This document shows, one piece after another, positions 1-6,953 of a stretch of DNA of 8,907 bases. Both the position numbers and the translations under genes were made by a program. Location of the stretch: NCBI GenBank assembly GCA_030152225.1, contig JASLHL010000252.1, positions 1-8,907 of the forward strand, in the 5' to 3' direction. Under the pieces are notes generated by a model that searched no databases, had not been told where the DNA came from, and saw only the letters and a program-made list of their open reading frames with translations. This stretch comes from Flavobacterium sp. Its GTDB lineage: Bacteria; Bacteroidota; Bacteroidia; Flavobacteriales; Flavobacteriaceae. The first letter of the stretch is position 1; every line of letters starts with the position of its first letter.

Positions 1-10
1 TGTTAGAATT

Positions 11-934
11 TTATTCCTTTAAAAATTTAATATTCCGCACTAAACCCGTATACTTCGTCCTCTTTACTGCGGATTTTTTAAAAATATCATTAAAAACTTC
101 ATTTGTAAGTTCTTCCCACTCCCGATTGGAAAAGTTCATTAACTCCTCCTTAGGAGTAAATCGAGGTTCTTTATGTGGGGTTGAAAAGCGATTCCATGGA
201 CAAACGTCTTGACAGACATCACAACCATACATCCAATTGTCAAACATACCTGAAAATTCTTTGGGAATATCGTCTTTTAGTTCGATGGTAAAATAAGAAA
301 TACACTTGGATCCATTTACAATATAAGCACGCTCAATAGCTCCTGTTGGACAGGCATCAATACAGCGGGTGCATTTACCACAGTGATCCGTTGTTGCTCC
401 GTCAGATTCAAGTTCTAGGTCAATAATCAATTCGGCGATAAAGAAAAAAGACCCGACTTGTTTGGAAATAAGATTGCTGTTTTTACCTATCCAGCCCAAC
501 CCGCTTTTTGCTGCCCATGCTTTATCCAATATAGGAGCGGAATCAACAAAAGCACGCCCTTCTACAGCGCCAATGTGCTCTTCGATAAAGTGGATCAACT
601 CTTTCAGTTTATCCTTAACCACATAGTGATAATCTTCACCATAAGCGTATTTAGAAATCTTATAGGCGCCTTCGGTTTGTTCCTGTTCGGGATAATAGTT
701 AAATAAAAGGGACACTACGCTTTTTGCACCTTCAACTAACAACGTAGGATTGAGTCGCTTATCAAAGTGATTTTCCATGTATTGCATACTGCCATGCATG
801 TTGGCATTCAGCCATTGTTCCAAACGCGGTGCTTCCTCTTCTAAAAAACCAGCTTCAGAAATACCACAAGACAAGAACCCCAAACGTTTTGCTTCGGTTT
901 TAATCAAGTTGGCATAATGGGCGCGTTTATCCAT
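11..934 (-). CDS. queG: Epoxyqueuosine reductase QueG, short form
   Basis: QueG reduces epoxyqueuosine to queuosine in the wobble position of GUN-anticodon tRNAs, using cobalamin and two [4Fe-4S] clusters in the cytoplasm. The 307-residue product shows the family hallmarks. [12 protein letters not shown] stretch at 131-141 carries the presumed catalytic Asp131. The CxxCxxCxxxCP cluster motif has C185, C188, C191 and C195, followed by C211 in a CISYFTIE block. The second motif, CxxCxxxCPWN, has C238, C241 and C245. The N-terminal LGF..CGIS and [12 protein letters not shown] blocks also fit. The protein is about 70 residues shorter than the E. coli and B. subtilis enzymes (roughly 380), because it stops soon after the second cluster motif and lacks the C-terminal HEAT-like region; cluster and catalytic residues are intact. 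The ATG lies 6 bases after the ruvB stop, so the two are probably co-transcribed. Identification is secure. Confidence 0.95.
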   Translation of the reverse strand: MDKRAHYANLIKTEAKRLGFLSCGISEAGFLEEEAPRLEQWLNANMHGSMQYMENHFDKRLNPTLLVEGAKSVVSLLFNYYPEQEQTEGAYKISKYAYGEDYHYVVKDKLKELIHFIEEHIGAVEGRAFVDSAPILDKAWAAKSGLGWIGKNSNLISKQVGSFFFIAELIIDLELESDGATTDHCGKCTRCIDACPTGAIERAYIVNGSKCISYFTIELKDDIPKEFSGMFDNWMYGCDVCQDVCPWNRFSTPHKEPRFTPKEELMNFSNREWEELTNEVFNDIFKKSAVKRTKYTGLVRNIKFLKE

Positions 935-940
935 AAGCCC

Positions 941-1963
941 TTACAAATCAAATAATCCTCCTACTGATTTCGAACGGCCAAGGTGCTTAAAGGCTAATTC
1001 CGTTGCCTCTCGGCCACGAGGTGTACGGATAATGAATCCCTCTTGAATCAAATAGGGCTCATATACTTCTTCAAGCGTTTCTGCATTTTCAGATACCGCA
1101 GTAGCTAAAGTAGACAGTCCCACAGGACCACCTTTAAATTTATCAATAATAGTCGATAGAATCTTATTATCCATTTCATCCAATCCGCGTGCATCAACAT
1201 GGAGCGCATTTAAGGCGTATTTTGAGATTTCTATATCAATGCTGCCATTTCCTTTAATTTGTGCAAAATCGCGCACCCTACGCAGCAATGCGTTGGCAAT
1301 ACGAGGTGTTCCGCGACTGCGCCCTGCAATTTCTATAGCAGCTTCAAGATCAATAGGTACTTGAAGAATAGAGGCACTGCGTTCAATAATCGTCGCCAAT
1401 AATTCTTTAGAATAATACTGTAAGCGGCTTTGAATACCAAAACGTGCACGCATTGGTGCTGTTAATAAGCCTGAACGCGTTGTTGCTCCAACTAATGTAA
1501 AGGGATTAAGGTGAATTTGAACGGAACGTGCATTGGGTCCAGATTCAATCATGATATCAATTTTAAAGTCTTCCATCGCAGAATACAAATACTCCTCTAC
1601 AATGGGGCTTAACCGGTGAATTTCATCGATAAACAAGACATCTCTTTCCTCCAGATTGGTCAATAGGCCTGCTAAATCACCAGGTTTATCCAAAACGGGA
1701 CCGGAGGTAATTTTGATTCCTACATTTAATTCATTGGCTAAGATATTGGCTAAGGTTGTTTTTCCAAGTCCTGGAGGCCCGTGAAACAAAGCATGATCGA
1801 GTGCTTCTCCTCTTTGATTAGCGGCAGCCACGAATATTTTCAAATTTTCCAACACACTATCTTGACCTGCGAAATCATCAAAAGACAGGGGTCTAAGTTT
1901 TTTCTCAACGTCAAATTCTTCTTGGTTGAAATGTCGAGTTGTAGGATCTAAATGCTCATTCAT
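941..1963 (-). CDS. ruvB: Holliday junction branch-migration ATPase RuvB
   Basis: RuvB is the hexameric AAA+ motor that, with RuvA, drives branch migration of Holliday junctions in recombinational repair. The 340-residue product has full family length. Visible in order are the N-terminal [12 protein letters not shown] block (23-34), Walker [10 protein letters not shown] (62-70), Walker B LFIDEIHR (110-117), sensor 1 LVGATTR (157-163), the arginine-finger segment MRARFG (171-176), sensor 2 [13 protein letters not shown] (217-229) and the C-terminal winged-helix block with GLSTLA (282-287) and TPRGREAT (314-321). Nothing essential is missing. The ATG at 1963 is supported by the conserved N-terminus; no other in-frame Met occurs until residue 130. 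There is no Shine-Dalgarno-like sequence, and a promoter-like -7 element sits 5 bases upstream. ruvA and ruvC are not nearby. It is followed after 6 bases by queG. Confidence 0.97.
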   Translation of the reverse strand: MNEHLDPTTRHFNQEEFDVEKKLRPLSFDDFAGQDSVLENLKIFVAAANQRGEALDHALFHGPPGLGKTTLANILANELNVGIKITSGPVLDKPGDLAGLLTNLEERDVLFIDEIHRLSPIVEEYLYSAMEDFKIDIMIESGPNARSVQIHLNPFTLVGATTRSGLLTAPMRARFGIQSRLQYYSKELLATIIERSASILQVPIDLEAAIEIAGRSRGTPRIANALLRRVRDFAQIKGNGSIDIEISKYALNALHVDARGLDEMDNKILSTIIDKFKGGPVGLSTLATAVSENAETLEEVYEPYLIQEGFIIRTPRGREATELAFKHLGRSKSVGGLFDL

Positions 1964-1968
1964 AGAAA

Positions 1969-1996
1969 CAAAGATAAATCAAAAAAAGGGATACAA
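1969..1996 (-). promoter_or_regulatory. Putative Bacteroidota-type promoter for ruvB-queG
   Basis: On the minus strand a TATCTTTG octamer (1976 to 1969) matches the Bacteroidota -7 consensus TAnnTTTG. A TTG (1996 to 1994) lies 17 bases upstream, at the short end of the spacing known for the -33 element. The -7 element ends only 5 bases before the ruvB ATG, so transcription would begin at or within a few bases of the start codon. The TTG lies inside the T-tract of the preceding terminator. TAnnTTTG also occurs by chance inside genes of this window, so the call rests mainly on position in the only sizeable intergenic gap and immediately after a terminator. Confidence 0.6.
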
Positions 1997-2028
1997 AAAA
2001 ACGCCATTCAAAATTGAATGGCGTTTTT
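1995..2028 (-). terminator. Intrinsic terminator after coxA
   Basis: Bases 1997-2028 form a perfect 32-base palindrome centred between 2012 and 2013. The usable hairpin has about 14 paired bases around a 4-base loop, with the GC-rich part CGCC/GGCG near its foot. Read on the minus strand it is followed by seven consecutive Ts (2001 to 1995), the normal form of an intrinsic terminator. It begins 19 bases after the coxA stop and so should end the act-cox transcript. The opposite direction has a run of five Ts, so it could also work as a bidirectional terminator, but no plus-strand gene reads into it within the window. Confidence 0.9.
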
Positions 2029-2047
2029 ATATCTAAACTAAATAATT

Positions 2048-3844
2048 TTAGTGGTGTAATTGCTCCTCACCTTCCATATAAGGCATAGTTTGAGGCGCAT
2101 AGTCTTCTGGTAATCCAGGTTTACTGTAGTCATAAGGCCATCTGTAAACAACTGGTAATTCCCCAGGCCAGTTTCCGTGGATGTGTTCTACTGGTGTAGT
2201 CCACTCTAAACTGTTTGATCTCCAAGGGTTTTGAGGAGCTTTTTTCCCGTAGAAAATACTAACGAAGAAGTTCCATAAGAAAACTAATTGGAAAGCAGAA
2301 CCTACTAAAGCGAATACTGTAATTAATACGTTCACATCATAGAATTCATCGAATAATGGGAATGCTGTATTTGAGTAATAACGACGAGGTAAACCTGCTA
2401 ATCCGATAAAGTGCATTGGGAAGAATACTCCGTACGCACAAACTGCAGTTACCCAGAAGTGAATATAACCTAAGTTTTTATTCATCATTCTTCCGAACAT
2501 TTTAGGGAACCAGTGGTAGATACCAGCGAACATTCCGTAAAGTGCAGAAATACCCATTACTAAGTGGAAGTGAGCAATAACGAAATACGTATCGTGTACG
2601 TTGATATCCAACGTAGAGTCTCCTAAGATAATCCCTGTTAAACCTCCTGTAATGAACGTAGATACGAAACCAATACAGAATAACATGGCAGGGTTCATTT
2701 GGATATTACCACTCCAAATTGTCGTAATGTAGTTGAATGCTTTAACAGCGGATGGAATTGCGATCAATAGCGTTGTAAAAGTAAACACAGATCCTAAGAA
2801 CGGGTTCATTCCCGATACGAACATGTGGTGACCCCAAACGATTGTTGATAAGAAAGCAATACCTAAAATCGAAGCAATCATCGCACGGTATCCAAAGATT
2901 GGTTTACGTGCTGAAGTTGCAATAATTTCTGATGTAATACCCATTGCAGGTAAGATTACGATGTACACCTCAGGGTGACCTAAGAACCAGAATAAGTGTT
3001 CAAACAATACTGGTGATCCTCCTTGGTAGTGTAAAACTTCTCCAGCTAAATAAATATCTGATAAGAAGAATGAAGTTCCGAAACTTCTATCGAAAATCAA
3101 TAATAATGCAGCAGATAAAAGAACAGGGAAAGATACGATACCAATGATAGCTGTAACGAATAACGCCCAAACTGTTAATGGCATTCTTGTCATTGTCATT
3201 CCTTTTGTTCTAAGGTTAACTACAGTAGCTACGTAGTTCAACGATCCCATTGTAGAAGAAACGATGAAGATAGCCATAGAGATTAACCATAAAGTCATTC
3301 CCATACCTGATCCTGGAATTGCTTGTGGAAGTGCACTTAAAGGAGGATAAATTGTCCATCCTGAAGAAGCAGGTCCACCTTCTGCGAAGATTGAAATAAC
3401 CATTAATACCGCAGATACAAAGAAGAACCAGTAAGATAACATGTTCATGAATCCTGAAGCCATATCACGTGCTCCAATTTGCAAAGGAATAAGTAAGTTC
3501 GAGAACGTTCCACTTAAACCAGCAGTTAATACGAAGAAAACCATGATTGTTCCGTGCATGGTAACCAATGCAAGGTAAATATCATTTCGCATTACTCCAT
3601 CTGGAGCCATTTTTTCTCCTAATAACCATTTGAATACCTGAAAAGATTCTTCAGGCCACGCGATTTGCATTCTAAATAAAAGGGACATTACAATCCCGAT
3701 GATTCCCATAATAATACCTGTTATCAGGTATTGTTTTGCAATCATCTTGTGATCTAAACTAAATACGTATTTAGTGAAGAAATTTCCTTTATCGTGATGA
3801 TCGTGATCGTGATCATTAATTATTTCGTGTCCTATTGCTGACAT
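2048..3844 (-). CDS. coxA: Cytochrome c oxidase subunit I (aa3-type)
   Basis: Subunit I reduces O2 to water at the haem a3/CuB centre in the inner membrane and pumps protons. The 598-residue, roughly 12-helix product retains the expected ligands by motif: haem a at H97 (TMHGTIM) and H427; haem a3 at H425 (AHFHLVMG); CuB at H290, H339 and H340, with the cross-linking Tyr294 in HPEVY. Proton-channel residues are also present: D-channel N116, D127, N134 and the helix-VI Glu292, and K-channel K368. This places it in the A1 group of haem-copper oxidases. The Mg-site ligands H417 and D418 and the propionate arginines R487 and R488 are conserved. The N-terminus has a His/Asp-rich stretch at residues 6-17, presumed cytoplasmic. 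It is the last gene of the operon, 27 bases after coxB, and is followed by a strong terminator. The start region is A/T-rich without a Shine-Dalgarno sequence. Confidence 0.97.
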   Translation of the reverse strand: MSAIGHEIINDHDHDHHDKGNFFTKYVFSLDHKMIAKQYLITGIIMGIIGIVMSLLFRMQIAWPEESFQVFKWLLGEKMAPDGVMRNDIYLALVTMHGTIMVFFVLTAGLSGTFSNLLIPLQIGARDMASGFMNMLSYWFFFVSAVLMVISIFAEGGPASSGWTIYPPLSALPQAIPGSGMGMTLWLISMAIFIVSSTMGSLNYVATVVNLRTKGMTMTRMPLTVWALFVTAIIGIVSFPVLLSAALLLIFDRSFGTSFFLSDIYLAGEVLHYQGGSPVLFEHLFWFLGHPEVYIVILPAMGITSEIIATSARKPIFGYRAMIASILGIAFLSTIVWGHHMFVSGMNPFLGSVFTFTTLLIAIPSAVKAFNYITTIWSGNIQMNPAMLFCIGFVSTFITGGLTGIILGDSTLDINVHDTYFVIAHFHLVMGISALYGMFAGIYHWFPKMFGRMMNKNLGYIHFWVTAVCAYGVFFPMHFIGLAGLPRRYYSNTAFPLFDEFYDVNVLITVFALVGSAFQLVFLWNFFVSIFYGKKAPQNPWRSNSLEWTTPVEHIHGNWPGELPVVYRWPYDYSKPGLPEDYAPQTMPYMEGEEQLHH

Positions 3845-3871
3845 AGTATAAGTTTTAATTTAATACGTGAA

Positions 3872-5044
3872 TTATTTTACTACTTGAGCGATAGCTTCCG
3901 TTTCTACAACTTCTGAAACAACTTCTGTTTCTTCAGCAGGTGCAGCTACTTCTTCCTCTTTAGCCCCATTTTCAGCAGCCACTTGTTCTGCTAAAGTAGG
4001 TAACTCTTTTAACCAAGCTTTAAATTCGTCTTCTGTAGACACAACAACTTTAAGTTGCATGTTATAGTGAGAAGCTCCACAAATTTTGTTACACAATAAT
4101 AGGTAATCAAATGTATATGGATCTAAAGGCTCATGACCTTCAGCGATAAGCTCTTGACTTCTATCAGCTCTAATATTATTAATATTATTCACTTTACTAA
4201 CAACTGATTCACGAGTTCTCATTTCTTCTGTTGTAACGCTAGGTACAAAAGCAAATTGAGTAACCATTCCAGGCACACAGTTCATTTGCGCTCTAAAGTG
4301 AGGCAAATAAGCCGAGTGTAACACGTCTTGTGATCTAAATTTTAAAACGACTTTCTTTCCAACTGGTAAGTGAAGTTCTTTTGCCATTTTATCATCTTGA
4401 GCGTTAGGGTCAGTCATATCCACCCCTACTACGTTTATTCCTTTAATAAAACGTACGTTTGCTTTTCCTAATGTATTGTCTGAACCAGAGTAGCGAACAT
4501 CCCAAGCAAATTGTTTTGCGTATACTTCGATGTTGATTACTTCCTCTTCCTCATTTACAAACATGATATCATTCCAAGCAAACAAACCGTAAAGAATTAA
4601 TCCTGTTAACGTGATTGTTGGAATAATTGTCCAAGCAGCTTCTAATTTATCATTATCAGAAAAGTATCTTGCTTTTCTTCCTTTAATACCACGAGCTTTA
4701 AATGCGAAGTAGTGTAATAAGAATTGTGTAACAATCTGAACGAAGAAAATCAATCCCATTGAAATCCACATTAGATTATCAACTGTTTTTCCGTGTTCTG
4801 AAGCTGAATCACTCATTAATGGAAAGCTTCCGTATTCTACTAAACAATAGATAGTGAATACATAAATGAAAGCTAGGAATCCGAAAACTACATAACCTTG
4901 TACGTTGTTATCTTTTGGATTCGCTACTTGAGATGCATAGTCATCAGGACCTGATCCTACTTGTGTTAAATCAAATATCTTCGTCAATTGCCAAATTGCA
5001 ATTCCCAATAATACAACTATCGCTACTATTAATAAACTAGTCAT
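3872..5044 (-). CDS. coxB: Cytochrome c oxidase subunit II (CuA subunit), Bacteroidota-type
   Basis: Subunit II accepts electrons from cytochrome c at the dinuclear CuA site in the periplasm and passes them to haem a in CoxA. CuA ligands are visible: H243 in VLHSAYLPH, then C318, C322, H326 and M329 in CNKICGASHYNM. I see four hydrophobic segments (about 3-20, 50-70, 90-113 and 137-157) instead of the usual two; the last two correspond to the canonical pair (the last includes AAWTIIPTITL). The H243-to-C318 spacing is 75 residues, about 40 more than in the bovine protein, because of an inserted charged segment near 270-312. The Glu normally between the CuA cysteines is Lys320, and the first Trp of the QWxW electron-entry motif is Phe179. 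A low-complexity Ala/Glu/Val tail occupies about 358-390. The product is 390 residues. The gene lies 17 bases after actF and 27 before coxA. Confidence 0.95.
   Translation of the reverse strand: MTSLLIVAIVVLLGIAIWQLTKIFDLTQVGSGPDDYASQVANPKDNNVQGYVVFGFLAFIYVFTIYCLVEYGSFPLMSDSASEHGKTVDNLMWISMGLIFFVQIVTQFLLHYFAFKARGIKGRKARYFSDNDKLEAAWTIIPTITLTGLILYGLFAWNDIMFVNEEEEVINIEVYAKQFAWDVRYSGSDNTLGKANVRFIKGINVVGVDMTDPNAQDDKMAKELHLPVGKKVVLKFRSQDVLHSAYLPHFRAQMNCVPGMVTQFAFVPSVTTEEMRTRESVVSKVNNINNIRADRSQELIAEGHEPLDPYTFDYLLLCNKICGASHYNMQLKVVVSTEDEFKAWLKELPTLAEQVAAENGAKEEEVAAPAEETEVVSEVVETEAIAQVVK
4172..4189 (-). repeat. Perfect 9-base tandem duplication within coxB
   Basis: Two adjacent identical 9-base units (AATAATATT on the minus strand) are in frame and encode the repeated tripeptide Asn-Asn-Ile at residues 286-291 of CoxB. 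They fall in the inserted segment between the CuA His and Cys ligands. This looks like a small slippage duplication tolerated in a surface region; no function is implied. Confidence 0.8.
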
Positions 5045-5061
5045 TGGTTTATTTTTAATTA

Positions 5062-6366
5062 TTAATAATGAAAATGTTTACTTTCTTCAATTAGCGGGTT
5101 GTTCTTAGCTAATAACGGAGCTTTAGAGATTGCTGTAAATCCTACATAGATAAATAATCCAATGAAGAACATTAACGAAGCAATTTCAGGAATTCCGATA
5201 AACCAAGATCCACCAACTGTACCCGGACTGATCATAATAAAGAAGTCTAAATAGTGACCTACAATAATTGATGTACCAGCCATAACAACGATCCAAGATA
5301 AACGTTTGAAATCAGTGTTGATCAATAATAATAAAGGCAACACAAAGTTCAACACTAACATTCCGAAGAATGGTAAGTTATATTCTTGAATTCTGAAGAT
5401 AAAGTAGGTAACCTCCTCAGGAATGTTAGAGTACCACTGTAACATAAACTGTGAGAACCAAAGGTAAGTCCAGAAAATACTTAAACCAAACATAAATTTA
5501 GCTAAATCGTGAATATGACTTGTATTCACAAATTCCAGATACCCTTTGCTTTTCAAATACAAAGTAACGAATGCGATTGTAGTAATACCAGTTACAAAGA
5601 AACTAGCGAATACATACCATCCGAATAATGTACTATACCAGTGTGTATCGATGGACATGATCCAGTCCCAAGAAGCCATTGATTCAGTAACAATAAAGAA
5701 AGCTAAGAAACCTGCAGATGCTTTGAACATTTTTTTATGGAATGCTAAGTCACCTGTTTCGTCTAATTTTAATGATTGCTTTCTCATATACACTCGATAT
5801 AAGTTCCATCCACCTAAGAAGATGATTGCTCTTATAAAGAAGAAAGGAATATTCAAATATCCTGTTTTTCCAGCAATTAAAGCATCGTGTTCTACTATGG
5901 CAGGATCCATCCAAATAAATAGGTGGTTACCTCCCGCAGCACTTGCGATCAATAATAAAAAGAAAATGATAGACCCTGGCAATAGGTAAGCCGTTAACCC
6001 TTCCATAACGCGGAAAAGAACTGGCGACCATCCTGCAGCTGCTGCGTAATTGATTCCGTAAAAAGCTAAAATCCCAAGAGAAACAAGCATTACAAAAATA
6101 CAAGCAACATATACAGCTGTCCAAGGTTTATTTTGCATCTGCGTTAACACATGCTCTAAATGTTTTTGGTGAGCGTCGTGATCTGCATCCGAAACTTCAC
6201 TATGATCTGCATGGTGTCCACCATCATGGTGCGCTTGCTCATTTAAAATCTGCTCTACATCAGCAGTTGTCTTTGGTGCACTGAAAAACCCATACGCAAT
6301 CCCTACTAATCCTAGAACCATTAGGACTAACGCAAAGGTTTTCAAATTTTTTGATAATGTGTACAT
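5062..6366 (-). CDS. actF: Alternative complex III subunit ActF (quinol:cytochrome c oxidoreductase, second NrfD-like membrane subunit)
   Basis: ActF is one of the two large NrfD/PsrC-like membrane subunits of ACIII, the menaquinol-oxidising complex that replaces cytochrome bc1 in many Bacteroidota. The 434-residue product has about ten hydrophobic helices (near 10-28, 83-104, 122-142, 170-190, 212-232, 245-270, 287-306, 330-349, 356-377 and 388-412). The WDWIMSIDTHWYSTLFGWY block at 233-251 is the most recognisable family stretch. Between helices 1 and 2 is a markedly His-rich hydrophilic loop (46-72), inferred to be periplasmic because the short N-terminus is basic. ActF is not expected to bind haem, and none of the usual haem motifs is present. 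The gene begins 31 bases after actE, the largest gap in the operon here, and is followed by coxB after 17 bases. Assignment rests on the motif and gene order. Confidence 0.92.
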   Translation of the reverse strand: MYTLSKNLKTFALVLMVLGLVGIAYGFFSAPKTTADVEQILNEQAHHDGGHHADHSEVSDADHDAHQKHLEHVLTQMQNKPWTAVYVACIFVMLVSLGILAFYGINYAAAAGWSPVLFRVMEGLTAYLLPGSIIFFLLLIASAAGGNHLFIWMDPAIVEHDALIAGKTGYLNIPFFFIRAIIFLGGWNLYRVYMRKQSLKLDETGDLAFHKKMFKASAGFLAFFIVTESMASWDWIMSIDTHWYSTLFGWYVFASFFVTGITTIAFVTLYLKSKGYLEFVNTSHIHDLAKFMFGLSIFWTYLWFSQFMLQWYSNIPEEVTYFIFRIQEYNLPFFGMLVLNFVLPLLLLINTDFKRLSWIVVMAGTSIIVGHYLDFFIMISPGTVGGSWFIGIPEIASLMFFIGLFIYVGFTAISKAPLLAKNNPLIEESKHFHY

Positions 6367-6397
6367 ATCTAAACTTTCAACTAAGTTTTACAATTTA

Positions 6398-6946
6398 TTA
6401 TTCTGATTTCAATTTAAGCACATAATCAGTAACTAACCAACGCTCATGTTGCGTTAATTGGTTTTTATGCGCTCCCATTGAATTCAAACCATAAGTAATA
6501 ACGTGGTAAACACCTCCTTCAGTAAGTTCTCTATCGTGATAGTTAGGAACCCCTAAGAATTTTTCTCTTTTTACCAAATTACCTTTTCCATCTCCTTTTG
6601 CACCGTGACAAACTGAGCAGTAAATTGCATACAACGCTTTACCTTTCTCTAGATCTTTCTCTTCTGCAGTTAAGGGTGATTTCAAATGTAATCTCGCTTC
6701 AGCTAAACCTTCTGGCGTATCTGCATACTCTTCTGGTTGAAATCCACGAGGCACTGATCCTTCTGCAGGAAGTTGTCCTTCCTTACCATTTTTGAAAACT
6801 GTAGTAGGAACCTCTGCATATGTTTCATATGCTACAGATTCGTACATATTAGGCATAAACTGATAGTTAGGACGCTCCTTGTTAAAACAAGACGTAGTCA
6901 AAACAGCTACACCCGCTAAAGTTACTATTTTATATATCGATTTCAT
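6398..6946 (-). CDS. actE: Alternative complex III subunit ActE, mono-haem cytochrome c lipoprotein
   Basis: ActE is the membrane-anchored mono-haem cytochrome c of ACIII and the likely direct donor to the oxidase CuA site. I start it at the ATG at 6946 (182 residues). A TTG 18 bases upstream at 6964 would also be in frame but would overlap actD by 11 bases, put a polar MKSNSS peptide before the signal sequence, and break the 6-7 base gaps seen between neighbouring genes. From the ATG the product has a basic residue-containing start, a hydrophobic stretch and a lipobox-like LTTSC with the lipidated Cys at 20. Haem c binds at CSVCH (C110, C113, H114); the likely distal ligand is Met157 in NSMGAH. 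The 80-90 residues between the anchor and the cytochrome domain form an extended linker, which includes the MPNMYES motif. The gene starts 7 bases after actD. Confidence 0.93.
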   Translation of the reverse strand: MKSIYKIVTLAGVAVLTTSCFNKERPNYQFMPNMYESVAYETYAEVPTTVFKNGKEGQLPAEGSVPRGFQPEEYADTPEGLAEARLHLKSPLTAEEKDLEKGKALYAIYCSVCHGAKGDGKGNLVKREKFLGVPNYHDRELTEGGVYHVITYGLNSMGAHKNQLTQHERWLVTDYVLKLKSE

Positions 6947-6953
6947 GCTACTA

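Noticed and set aside
1..10. Sequence downstream of queG as a terminator or next gene
   Set aside because: Only ten bases are available; no hairpin or reading frame can be judged.
5459..5494. TACCTTTG with a TTG 20 bases upstream, and TATGTTTG, on the minus strand inside actF as possible internal promoters for coxBA
   Set aside because: They lie in conserved coding sequence, and such octamers are expected several times by chance in DNA this AT-rich. Another (TACATTTG, 4115-4108) lies in coxB. Position gives no extra support.
5546..5989. 147-codon open frame on the plus strand opposite actF
   Set aside because: It is antisense to a conserved membrane-protein gene, Lys/Ile/Pro-rich without a recognisable domain, and has no supporting start context; it is a by-product of the hydrophobic codon pattern of actF.
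5927..6124. 65-codon Cys-rich minus-strand frame inside actF
   Set aside because: Out of frame with actF and entirely inside it; the Cys content arises from shifted reading of Ala/Val-rich codons.
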